Shown here: in pieces, positions 7,860 through 14,388 of the stretch | Layout: each line of letters starts with the position of its first letter | Numbering within the stretch: the first letter of the stretch is position 1 | Origin: Pseudomonadota bacterium | GTDB lineage: Bacteria > Pseudomonadota > Alphaproteobacteria > Sphingomonadales > Sphingomonadaceae | DNA length: 29,443 bases | Assembly (NCBI GenBank): GCA_023390415.1 | Contig: JAEWCW010000104.1 | Location: 1 to 29,443, forward strand | Direction of reading: 5' to 3' | The notes under the pieces: generated by a model | Database searches by the model: none | The model's input: the letters and a program-made list of their open reading frames with translations, nothing else | Told to the model about the DNA's origin: nothing | Translations under genes and position numbers: made by a program

Positions 7860-8039
7860 ATGGCGGATGAGAGAGACAGAGACAGAGAAGCCGAATCGCC
7901 TGCTCCAGCGGCCGGCACCGGCGGCGATCCGGGCGCGCCCGGCGGCATGGGCGGCGCGCGCGCCGAGCCCGTCGAATCGGGCGGCCGGCCGAACGGTGGG
8001 GTCAGTCCGATCCCGCCGGACGAAGAGGGCGATCGCTAG
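7860..8039 (+). CDS. Small disordered hydrophilic protein, predicted stress-induced
   Basis: A 59-residue protein rich in Gly, Pro, Glu, Asp and Arg, with no hydrophobic core and no cysteine. It is predicted to be intrinsically disordered. An opening of alternating charged residues (DERDRDREAE) is followed by a Gly/Pro-rich stretch and ends in PPDEEGDR. The ATG is preceded by AGGAAGGA at 7-14 bases, and an EcfG promoter with perfect consensus elements lies just upstream, so it is probably a general stress response gene. A TTG at 7830 in the same frame is rejected because it lies inside the promoter. The final bases overlap the radC stop region (convergent). Function unknown. Confidence 0.72.
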   Translation: MADERDRDREAESPAPAAGTGGDPGAPGGMGGARAEPVESGGRPNGGVSPIPPDEEGDR

Positions 8040-8716
8040 CCGAGCAGCCCGCTTCGGCGGAAGCTCCGCCAGCCGCCGCTGGCGATGATGATATGATCGT
8101 GGACGACGATATCGAGGGTCCGCGCCGCCCGGACGATCCGCGCCGTCGTCTGGAGATCGCCCTTGCTCGGGTCCGGGCTACCCGACGGGTGGTTATGGAC
8201 CAGGATGAGCGCGGTGGCGCCGAGCTCCAGCGCGCGCTTCATGATCATGCGGGGATGCACCGAGACCTCGTTTGGGATCCCGGTCGCGATCGTCTCCTCG
8301 CGGATCAGGAGGTTGCGGGCATTGAGGAAGAGGACCCGGAATTCCTCGTCGCCGCGATGGGCCAATGCGAGATGGAGGTAGTCGATCAGGCTGTCGATGT
8401 CCGGGAGCAGCGGCCCCGCGGTCGCCTCGCGCCGCAGCGAATGGACCATGGCGCCGCGTACGGCGCCGAGAAAGCGGACGATTGCGGCCGTCTCCTCGCT
8501 CTCGCCGAGGCATCGTTGGAGCGCCTCCGGGGCTGCGGAGAGAACCGCCGGGAGCGAGCCGAAAGCGTCGATCAGTTCCCGGGCGTGCGCGCGCGCCGCT
8601 CCGGGCCAGGCCGGCGCGAGGAGCTCGACCAGGAGGGGTCGGCCCCGGACAGCCTCAGGCGCTTCCGATGCTGCCAGGTGCCGATCGCGATCAGTGCGAG
8701 CATCGGATAGCTCCAT
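8036..8716 (-). CDS. radC: RadC-family JAB-domain protein
   Basis: A 226-residue protein of the RadC/UPF0758 family. Its C-terminal half has a complete JAMM metal motif: a Glu in NEVSVHP, then H-N-H-P-S-G-S-P-D-P-S-K-G-D (HxH, Ser and Asp in register). The N-terminal helical part (ARELIDAFGSLPAVL) is recognisable but shorter than usual. RadC was named for a repair phenotype that was later withdrawn; the biochemical role of the family is unsettled. The start is uncertain: ATG 8716 is the only standard start codon before the domain, has no clear ribosome binding site, and makes the gene overlap the upstream membrane-protein gene by 145 bases. Translational coupling is possible. Confidence 0.8.
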   Translation of the reverse strand: MELSDARTDRDRHLAASEAPEAVRGRPLLVELLAPAWPGAARAHARELIDAFGSLPAVLSAAPEALQRCLGESEETAAIVRFLGAVRGAMVHSLRREATAGPLLPDIDSLIDYLHLALAHRGDEEFRVLFLNARNLLIREETIATGIPNEVSVHPRMIMKRALELGATALILVHNHPSGSPDPSKGDLQTTARIVRAARTLDIVVHDHIIIASGGWRSFRRSGLLG

Positions 8717-9060
8717 ACCGACAGCACGAAGCGGTAGGCGTAGGACTGGATCTGCGGGCTGAACTGCATCGCCAGATGCGCGATAATCCCGATTCCGAGC
8801 AGGCCGGTCATCCATATCGGCCAGAACCGATTGGCGCGCAGCGCGAGCGCGAGGAAGCCGATGAAGGTGGCGATGTCGACCAGCAGGATTCCGGCCTCGA
8901 CGTCGTGGAAATGCCGCTTCGAGACCAGATAGGCGACATGGCTGAGCGCGGAGCCGGCGGCGAAGATCGCCGCCCCGATCCGCTCCGGTGCGCCGCCGCC
9001 CCATGCGGCATAGACGCAGCACAAGGCGAGAAGCGCGACGAAGACGAGATTGACCCCCAT
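8572..9060 (-). CDS. Four-helix membrane protein of unknown function
   Basis: A 162-residue protein with about four transmembrane helices in the first 130 residues and a basic, Ser/Arg/Pro-rich cytoplasmic tail. The hydrophobic part is well formed (for example IWMTGLLGIGIIAHLAMQF, with charged or aromatic residues in loops), so it is a real gene even though its final 145 bases overlap radC in another frame. The low-complexity tail (SWSSSSRRP and after) lies wholly in the overlap, so it may be a by-product of the radC coding sequence. I do not recognise a named family. Confidence 0.72.
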   Translation of the reverse strand: MGVNLVFVALLALCCVYAAWGGGAPERIGAAIFAAGSALSHVAYLVSKRHFHDVEAGILLVDIATFIGFLALALRANRFWPIWMTGLLGIGIIAHLAMQFSPQIQSYAYRFVLSVWSYPMLALIAIGTWQHRKRLRLSGADPSWSSSSRRPGPERRARTPGN

Positions 9061-9120
9061 CGGGCGACGGGACCACGCGAGGGCGATCCCGTCAAGCGGA
9101 GGCAGGCCGCTCGCACAGGC

Positions 9121-9462
9121 TCAAGCCACCGCCCGCACATGGGCCGGCTTCGCAGCCTCGGGCTCCTTGGGATAGGAATCGCCGACATTGACCTCGCGAA
9201 GCCCGATCCGGATCCGGGTCTCCTCGAGCTTGTGATGGGTCTCGACCATCGCCCGGCGCGCCTGGACCAGCAGCGCGAAGGCCTGGGCGGCCTGGTCGAG
9301 CGCGTCCTGGCCGATCACCGCGCTGAGCCGCGCGTCCGAGCGGGCGCTCGGCATCGCGGCGGTGAGCTCGGCTGCGGTGCGGACCGCCGTGTCGATGGCG
9401 TCCTCGACGGCGAACAGACGGTCCGCGACCTTCTGCGCGGCCTGCTGGCGAGTCTTGAGCAT
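9121..9462 (-). CDS. Small helical protein of unknown function
   Basis: A 113-residue soluble protein, almost entirely alpha-helical by composition, with heptad-like spacing of hydrophobics (for example VADRLFAVEDAIDTAV and FALLVQARRAMVETHHKL) that suggests a coiled coil or helical bundle. The ATG is chosen because GGGGGAAG stands 5 bases ahead. It follows the LuxR-type regulator gene on the same strand after 68 bases, so the two are probably co-transcribed and may work together. No cysteine, signal or known motif is seen. Confidence 0.75.
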   Translation of the reverse strand: MLKTRQQAAQKVADRLFAVEDAIDTAVRTAAELTAAMPSARSDARLSAVIGQDALDQAAQAFALLVQARRAMVETHHKLEETRIRIGLREVNVGDSYPKEPEAAKPAHVRAVA

Positions 9463-9530
9463 GAATCTTCCCCCCGCCGCGCCGTGTCCGGTGCGGTCGC
9501 TTGCGTTGTTGTCTGTCGAAAACGTGCTGC

Positions 9531-10058
9531 TTAGTCGGTGAGCCTGGAAAGCGCTTCCACGCCGGCAACGAATACGCCGAACGCAAGGACGATCGCGACC
9601 ATGATGGCGATCGCCCAAGCCAGCCGCTGCCACGGTGTCAGGTCATCCGGTGTCGCTCCTCGCAGCGGGAGCGGGAGAGGCGTCCCGGTCCGCGGCGGGT
9701 GGTAGGCGAGGCCGAAGCCGGCCTGGTCCTCCCGCATCGCGAACCCGGGACGACCCGCCGCCCCCTCGTGTTCAACGAAAGCAGGAGGTGCGCCCGCCGG
9801 CAGCGATCCGGCAATGTCCGACGACTGGTATACCAATGGCTGGTATGTCTCCCCGCCCTCGTGGCGGGCGAGCAGCCGCGCCGCCTCGATGCGGCTGTCG
9901 ACGCCCAGAGTCTGGATGGCGGCCTTGAGCCGCTGGTCGACCGTATGGTGCGAGATGCCGAGGTCGCGGGCGATGTCCTTGGAGGACATGTGCATGAACA
10001 CCATGCGCAGACAGGTTCGCTGCGCCTCCGTCAGCCGTGCCAGACGATCGGCGTTCAT
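9531..10058 (-). CDS. Membrane-anchored LuxR-type DNA-binding protein
   Basis: A 175-residue protein with a LuxR/GerE-type helix-turn-helix at the N-terminus (about residues 5-65: LTEAQRTCLRMV, SSKDIARDLGISHHTVDQRLKAAI). A Pro/Gly-rich linker of about 75 residues follows, then one transmembrane helix at about 146-168. In most LuxR-type regulators the HTH is C-terminal and the protein is soluble, so this topology is unusual. It predicts a DNA-binding head held at the inner membrane by its C-terminus, possibly released or silenced there. No input domain is visible, so a partner may sense the signal. It is divergent from the 65-residue gene at 10176, with an inverted repeat between. Confidence 0.88.
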   Translation of the reverse strand: MNADRLARLTEAQRTCLRMVFMHMSSKDIARDLGISHHTVDQRLKAAIQTLGVDSRIEAARLLARHEGGETYQPLVYQSSDIAGSLPAGAPPAFVEHEGAAGRPGFAMREDQAGFGLAYHPPRTGTPLPLPLRGATPDDLTPWQRLAWAIAIMVAIVLAFGVFVAGVEALSRLTD

Positions 10059-10108
10059 TTCCGAAGATTAGCGCACCAATTCGGACCAAACAACCGGCGG
10101 CGAAGCGT

Positions 10109-10126
10109 TGTCGGGAGCAACCGACA
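10109..10126. promoter_or_regulatory. Inverted repeat between divergent genes
   Basis: TGTCGG at 10109-10114 and CCGACA at 10121-10126 are perfect complements around GAGCAA. It lies in the 117-base gap between the LuxR-type gene and the 65-residue gene, a natural place for an autoregulatory operator. The binder is unknown. Confidence 0.35.
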
Positions 10127-10175
10127 GTGATAGCGTCCGTGGCGTGACAACCCGTGGCTCGAAAGGCCGGGATGA

Positions 10176-10373
10176 ATGGACAAGCTCAATGACGCGTCTC
10201 AGCAATTCGTCGTGGACGCGATTGCCCGCAACCGGGTCTCCGACATGAGCGAGATCGCAGGTCGGTTGCGCGATTGTCTGGACGAGCTGGATCGCCTGCA
10301 ATTGTGGCAGGTCGCGGCGCATGTCAGCCAGGCTCTCTCCGAGCTCGAGACCGAGATCTGCACGATCCTCTAG
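10176..10373 (+). CDS. Small helical protein of unknown function
   Basis: A 65-residue, mildly acidic protein with two predicted helices (ASQQFVVDAIARN, and a longer one around LRDCLDELDRLQLWQVAAHVSQALSE). Two cysteines, Cys33 and one near the C-terminus (ICTIL). The ATG is preceded by AAAGG about 10 bases upstream, which is only fair. It is transcribed away from the LuxR-type regulator and ends at a strong terminator. Its size and position suggest an anti- or co-regulator of the divergent protein, but there is no direct evidence. Confidence 0.65.
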   Translation: MDKLNDASQQFVVDAIARNRVSDMSEIAGRLRDCLDELDRLQLWQVAAHVSQALSELETEICTIL

Positions 10374-10385
10374 GTCGCATGGACT

Positions 10386-10400
10386 TGCACCGTTGGTGCA
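10386..10400 (+). repeat. Short hairpin ahead of the terminator
   Basis: TGCACC at 10386-10391 and GGTGCA at 10395-10400 form a perfect stem with a 3-base loop. A second smaller inverted repeat (TCCC, GGGA) follows at about 10405-10417. Both sit between the 65-residue gene and the terminator at 10426. Confidence 0.4.
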
Positions 10401-10425
10401 CCGATCCCGAATTGGGACATGAAAA

Positions 10426-10449
10426 GGCCGGACCCGCGAGGGCCCGGCC
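10426..10449. terminator. Bidirectional Rho-independent terminator
   Basis: GGCCGG (10426-10431), an A, CCC, a GCGA loop, GGG, a C, and CCGGCC (10444-10449) make a nine-pair stem with one A-C mismatch. AAAA precedes and GTTT follows, so it can end transcription from both the 65-residue gene on the left and the lipoprotein gene on the right. Confidence 0.8.
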
Positions 10450-10475
10450 GTTTCGATTCCCAGACTTGCGGAACG

Positions 10476-10946
10476 TCAGCAGCGGGTCGAGCGGCCGAGC
10501 GATCCGTCGTCATGGGTGAGCATGATCGTGTTCGCATCCGGCGCAGCGACTCGCGCGCTCACCGTGCTCGATCCCTGGAAGGTCAGGCGGTCGCCGTTCA
10601 GCGCCCACATGCCGCTGCCGCCGCCGGGCGCTTCGAACGTCCCGTCGGTGCGGAATTCCACGACGTTGTTGCAGTCGCCATTGTCGGTCCACCGGCCGAC
10701 CAGGAAGGCCGTCGTCACCTGGCCGTTGAAAGGCGTCGAAGCCGTCATCGCGCCATCGCCGCCGGCCGGCTTGCCGCCCGAAGCATTGCCTGCGTCGGCG
10801 CTGGCATTGGTCTCGGCCGCATTGCTCGTCACGTTGGCAGCGGCGCTGCCATTGCCGCTCTCGGCCTTGTTCAGGCCCAGCATGTCGCAGGCGGAAAGCC
10901 CGACGAGCGCAGCAGCGGCGACGGTCAGCTTCAGAACAGTCTTCAT
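10476..10946 (-). CDS. Lipoprotein with one Cys-paired beta domain
   Basis: A 156-residue predicted lipoprotein (lipobox L-S-A-C, Cys20). A low-complexity Ala/Asn/Ser/Gly linker runs to about residue 75. A domain of about 75 residues follows, starting LVGRWTDNGDC and ending at the very C-terminus with DDGSLGRSTRC. The two cysteines at either end of the domain probably pair. Alternating hydrophobic strands with G-W and L-x-F suggest a small beta-barrel. The same domain occurs twice in the adjacent upstream gene. I cannot name the family; a small lipocalin-like or protease-inhibitor-like (AprI/Inh) fold is a guess from its shape only. Confidence 0.8.
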   Translation of the reverse strand: MKTVLKLTVAAAALVGLSACDMLGLNKAESGNGSAAANVTSNAAETNASADAGNASGGKPAGGDGAMTASTPFNGQVTTAFLVGRWTDNGDCNNVVEFRTDGTFEAPGGGSGMWALNGDRLTFQGSSTVSARVAAPDANTIMLTHDDGSLGRSTRC

Positions 10947-11014
10947 GGATAGCCCCCTATCGTGTGTGCGGCGCGATCATAGCGCGCAAATCCGCGAAAA
11001 AAAGCCGCTTACGG

Positions 11015-11701
11015 TCAGCAGCGGATCGACTGTCCCAGGCTTCCGTCGTCGTGGATCAGCAGAATGCGGTTCTGGCCGACTGCCCGGGCGCGGGCGCCGA
11101 CGACTGACGATCCACGGAAGGTCAGCCGCTCACCTTCGAGCGTCCAGGTGCCGCCGCCGCCCGGGACCGCGAACCGTCCGTTGGCGAAGAAGGTGACGGT
11201 GTTGGAACAATCGCCATTGTCGGTCCAGGTGCCGATCAGGGTCTGGCGCGCGACCGGCCTGCTCATCGCGATCACCGCCTGGGCGTTTGCCGGCATGGCA
11301 GGCATCGTCAGCCGCCGTGGAGTGGCCGCGATGTTGGAACAGCGGGTCGATCCGCCAACGGTTCCGTCGTCGTGAAGCAAGGTGATGCCGTTGGGCCCGT
11401 TGGAGCGGACGGTCGCAGTGATGGTCTGGTTGCCAATGAAGCTGAGGCGGGCGCCCTGAAGCATCCACCGGCCGCGCGCGCCCTCGCTGGTGACGAAGCT
11501 GCCGTCCGCGAGGAATTCGACCGTGTTGCTGCAGTCGTTGGTGTCCGTCCAGCGCCCGAACAGGAACTCGCGCGTGATCGCGCCGTCGGCCTGCATCATC
11601 GCGGCCGCGCCAAGCAGCTGCGGCTGCGCCGCCAGTGGCGCCGGCACCGCGAGGGCGGTCGCCAGGCCGGCGAAAAGGACAAGGACGTTCTTGATTGGCA
11701 T
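11015..11701 (-). CDS. Exported protein with two copies of the Cys-paired domain
   Basis: A 228-residue protein with a Sec signal peptide (MPIKNVLVLFAG then ending in APLAAQ). Two tandem copies of one domain follow. Copy 1 runs from FGRWTDTNDC to GGSTRC; copy 2 from IGTWTDNGDC to GQSIRC. Each has a Cys near the start and a Cys at its end. A linker of about 35 residues rich in Ala, Pro and Met joins them. The ATG at 11701 is chosen over an upstream one because of GGGGAGA ahead of it and the clean signal peptide. Copy 2 is closer to the domain in the neighbouring lipoprotein than to copy 1 (WTDNGDC, LTFxGSS, HDDGSLG), consistent with duplication. Role unknown. Confidence 0.8.
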   Translation of the reverse strand: MPIKNVLVLFAGLATALAVPAPLAAQPQLLGAAAMMQADGAITREFLFGRWTDTNDCSNTVEFLADGSFVTSEGARGRWMLQGARLSFIGNQTITATVRSNGPNGITLLHDDGTVGGSTRCSNIAATPRRLTMPAMPANAQAVIAMSRPVARQTLIGTWTDNGDCSNTVTFFANGRFAVPGGGGTWTLEGERLTFRGSSVVGARARAVGQNRILLIHDDGSLGQSIRC

Positions 11702-11763
11702 CGCCGTTTCTCCCCGCGACTGAAGGGCGATCATAACTGATCCGAGGCCCCGCGTAACCGGGT

Positions 11764-12903
11764 TCAGAGCGCCTTCTCGTAGATTCTGTAGACACGGTTG
11801 TTGTGGGCGCCGATCGCCTCGGCGATCGCGTTCATTCCCTCATTGTCGTCGAGCACCCAGCCGACCTCGGCGCGACGAATGCCGTAATGGCGTTCGCCGG
11901 TCTTTCGGATGCGGTCGATCATCATGAAGGCGAGCTGGCTTGCGAGGCGGGAGCCGTGGAGCCTTTTCTTCACGCCCATCAGCGGCACGCGCCCACCATC
12001 CACCTTCATCCGCTTCAGGCGCCAGAGCAATTTCGCCCAACCGAACGGAAACAGGCGCCCGCCGAGATCGCGGATGAACTCGTTGACGTCCGGCAGCGAC
12101 ATCATGAAGGCGACCGGCTCGTCCTCGTAGTAGGCGATCAGGTTGATGTCCTCGAGGATCAGCGGCTTGAGCTTCTTGCCGGCATAGGCGATCTCCGCCT
12201 CGGTCAGCGGGATGAAGCCCCAATTGTCGGACCACGCATCGTTGAGGATTCCGAGGATGAGCGCGGCTTCCTCGTCGAAGCGGCTCTTGTCGACCTGGCG
12301 GATCCCGATCCGCTCGCTCCTCGCGCCCGATTGGACGATGCGCTGGATGAGGGGTGGGAAATCCCCCGCAACGTCGAGCTCGTAGGTGTAGAGGTCCTTC
12401 ACGCCGCGATAGCCGGCCGCTTCGATCCAGGCCTCGTAGCGCGGATCGTGATGGCCCATCATCACCATCGGCGGGTGGTCGTGGCCCTTCACCAGGAGGC
12501 CGGGCTCGTCCCAGATCGAGATCGAGATCGGGCCCATCGCCCGCGTCATGCCTTTGGCGCGAAGCCAGTCCTCGGCCGCGGCGATCAGGGCCGCGGCGAT
12601 CCCCTCGTCCTCGGCCTCCAGCATCCCCCACTGGCCGAGCCCTTCGCCCATATGCTCGAGCACCAGCCGGTCGACCTGGGCGGAGATCCGCCCGACCGCA
12701 CGGCCGTCTCGCTCGGCGAGGAAGAATTGCGCCTCGCCATGGCCGAACCAGGGATTTTCGCCTGGCGTGATCAGCCCGTGGACCTCGCTCTTGAGCGGCG
12801 GGATCCAGTTCGGGTCGCCTGCATTGAGGCGGTAGGCGAGATCCACGAACGCCTTCTTGTCGGCTTTGCCTTCGACGGGGCGGACGGTCATCGAGCTGGA
12901 CAT
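11764..12903 (-). CDS. Large GNAT-superfamily acyltransferase-like protein
   Basis: A protein of about 379 residues starting MSSSMTVRPVEGKADKKAF. It belongs to a family with GNAT-like acyltransferase folds that many databases label 'dATP pyrophosphohydrolase' without support; recognisable blocks are the opening AFVDLAYRLNAGDPNWIPPL, GRISAQVDRL and the MGPISISIWDEPGLLVKGHD segment. From memory, the bacterial ceramide synthase bCerS of Caulobacter belongs to this broad type, which makes an N-acyltransferase role in sphingolipid synthesis a fair hypothesis, but unrelated paralogues exist. A second ATG at 12891 is possible; no strong ribosome binding site is visible. It is the last of nine co-directional genes and follows the YdeI gene by 10 bases. 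Confidence 0.78.
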   Translation of the reverse strand: MSSSMTVRPVEGKADKKAFVDLAYRLNAGDPNWIPPLKSEVHGLITPGENPWFGHGEAQFFLAERDGRAVGRISAQVDRLVLEHMGEGLGQWGMLEAEDEGIAAALIAAAEDWLRAKGMTRAMGPISISIWDEPGLLVKGHDHPPMVMMGHHDPRYEAWIEAAGYRGVKDLYTYELDVAGDFPPLIQRIVQSGARSERIGIRQVDKSRFDEEAALILGILNDAWSDNWGFIPLTEAEIAYAGKKLKPLILEDINLIAYYEDEPVAFMMSLPDVNEFIRDLGGRLFPFGWAKLLWRLKRMKVDGGRVPLMGVKKRLHGSRLASQLAFMMIDRIRKTGERHYGIRRAEVGWVLDDNEGMNAIAEAIGAHNNRVYRIYEKAL

Positions 12904-12913
12904 GCGCGCCTGA

Positions 12914-13495
12914 CTAGCCGCTCGGGCGGCCGCTGTCAGCCGCGCCAATCTTCCGCCCGGCGGCACTGTCCGCGATCAGGGTGGCGAGCCTGCGGGCGCG
13001 GGTATCGGCCCGCTTGGCACTCGTCACCCAATGAAGCGCCGTCTTTCGGTAGCCGGGCGGCCGACCTTGCCAGTCGCTCCATGCGGTGCCGTCTGCGCGG
13101 AACTGCGCTTCCTCCGCGGCAGTGAGCGCGGCAGCTTCCCTCTCGTAGGAATAGGCGCTCGGCTTGCCGGCCGCCAAGGCCCGCTCGCCCGCCTCGGTCA
13201 TCAGCCCGGCGGCGCGCAGCGCTTCGACGCGGCCGAGATTCACCTTGCTCCACAGGCTGCCGGCGCGCCGCGGCGTGAAGCGGATTTCGTAGCTGTCGGC
13301 GCCGTGGGAGCGCCGGACGCCGTCGATCCATCCGAAGCACAGAGCCTGGTCGCGCGCCTCGGGCCAGTCGAGCGACGGCCGGCCGGTGCCCTTCTTCCAG
13401 AATCCGACCAACAGTTCGTCGGCCGAGTCGTGGTTGCGCTCCAGCCAGCGCCGGAAATCAGCCGCAGTCTCGAAGAAAAGCGGCGCGCCGGCCAA
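12914..13495 (-). CDS. YdeI/OmdA-family protein
   Basis: A 193-residue protein of the YdeI / OmpD-associated family. Recognised by FFETAADFRRWLERNHDSADELLVGFWKKGTG at the start, the central CFGWIDGVRR block, and a C-terminal lysine/arginine helix (SAKRADTRARRLATLI). Function poorly known; some members are linked to resistance to antimicrobial peptides or bacteriocins. The start is a TTG that directly abuts the TGA stop of the hydroxylase gene, in the same reading frame, so either reinitiation at that point or limited stop-codon read-through is possible. No later methionine would keep the conserved N-terminus. Confidence 0.85.
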   Translation of the reverse strand: MAGAPLFFETAADFRRWLERNHDSADELLVGFWKKGTGRPSLDWPEARDQALCFGWIDGVRRSHGADSYEIRFTPRRAGSLWSKVNLGRVEALRAAGLMTEAGERALAAGKPSAYSYEREAAALTAAEEAQFRADGTAWSDWQGRPPGYRKTALHWVTSAKRADTRARRLATLIADSAAGRKIGAADSGRPSG

Positions 13496-14284
13496 TCAGG
13501 CCTTCTCGCGCTGCCTCGGGTGGCCGGTCGCGACTCCGCCGGAGAGGCGGGCCACCTGCGGATAGCGCTCAGCCATCTCCTGCGTGTAGCCGAGGTTGAA
13601 CACCGTCGGGCTCTTCTGCGGCCGCTCCGGGCGGTCGTAATAGGTGCCGAACAGCTTGTCCCACATGAAGGTGGTGATGCCGTAATTGCCGTTCTCGTCG
13701 TGGAAGTGATGCGCCATGTGGCGCTTCTTCATGTCGGCGAGGAGCTTGTTCTTCGGCTTGTAGGCGAGGTGCTGGATGCAGTGCACGAACTCGTAGAAGC
13801 AGGTCGTGAACAGGCCGGTGGCGACCGCCACCATCGCGCCGCCGATCGCCGCGTCCGCGCCCCAATAGCTGCCGATCCAGTAGCCCACCGGCGCGGTGAA
13901 GATGGCGATGGTCGGAAGCGTCGTATGGAGCGCGCCGAACAGCACTTCGAGATGGTTCGGATCCTGGTGGTGATCGTAGTGGATGCGCTTCCAGGTCGAG
14001 GCCAGGACCGGGACCTTGAACATCCAGCGGCTGTGCAGCACCCAGCGATGGAGCGCGTACCAGGCGAGCGGATAGATGAAGGTCGCGAAGCCGAAGGCGA
14101 TCAGAGTCGGCACGACCGGCGCCGGCTTCCAGACATAGACGCCCACGGCCGCGACGCCGAGCACCAGATAGGCGATGATCGCCGGATACTGGAAATAGGC
14201 GACGACCAGCTCGCGGAAGGTCATCTTGTCGAGATGGTGCTCGCGGCGCCAGAAAGACGGGCGTACGGACTGGGCGATCTTCAC
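13496..14284 (-). CDS. Fatty-acid 2-hydroxylase / sterol-desaturase superfamily enzyme
   Basis: A 262-residue integral membrane protein with the eight-histidine diiron signature of the fatty acid hydroxylase superfamily: H79-x4-H84 (HRWVLH), H102-xx-H105-H106 (HYDHH), H168-xxx-H172 (HCIQH) and H189-xx-H192-H193 (HMAHH). The last block, with the stretch GITTFMWDKLFGT, closely resembles fungal Scs7 and animal FA2H, which 2-hydroxylate the acyl chain of ceramides. Sphingomonad ceramides contain 2-hydroxymyristate, so this is a good candidate for that step, though not proven. The start is GTG. It lies 104 bases downstream of the nucleotidyltransferase gene and abuts the YdeI gene. Confidence 0.88.
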   Translation of the reverse strand: MKIAQSVRPSFWRREHHLDKMTFRELVVAYFQYPAIIAYLVLGVAAVGVYVWKPAPVVPTLIAFGFATFIYPLAWYALHRWVLHSRWMFKVPVLASTWKRIHYDHHQDPNHLEVLFGALHTTLPTIAIFTAPVGYWIGSYWGADAAIGGAMVAVATGLFTTCFYEFVHCIQHLAYKPKNKLLADMKKRHMAHHFHDENGNYGITTFMWDKLFGTYYDRPERPQKSPTVFNLGYTQEMAERYPQVARLSGGVATGHPRQREKA

Positions 14285-14388
14285 TTCGTCGATTCCCTGG
14301 ATGCTCTCGCGGGTGGCTAAGCCCCCGGCATAGATACCAATATGTGTCGCGTCCCTGAACCTTCAATGCGGCGGGAGTGTGGCGCGCC

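Noticed and set aside
10086..10108. A stretch resembling an EcfG promoter ahead of the 65-residue gene (GGACC, 18 bases, CGTT).
   Set aside because: The first element is one base off consensus and the spacing is too long. The clean match at 7807-7831 shows what a true one looks like.
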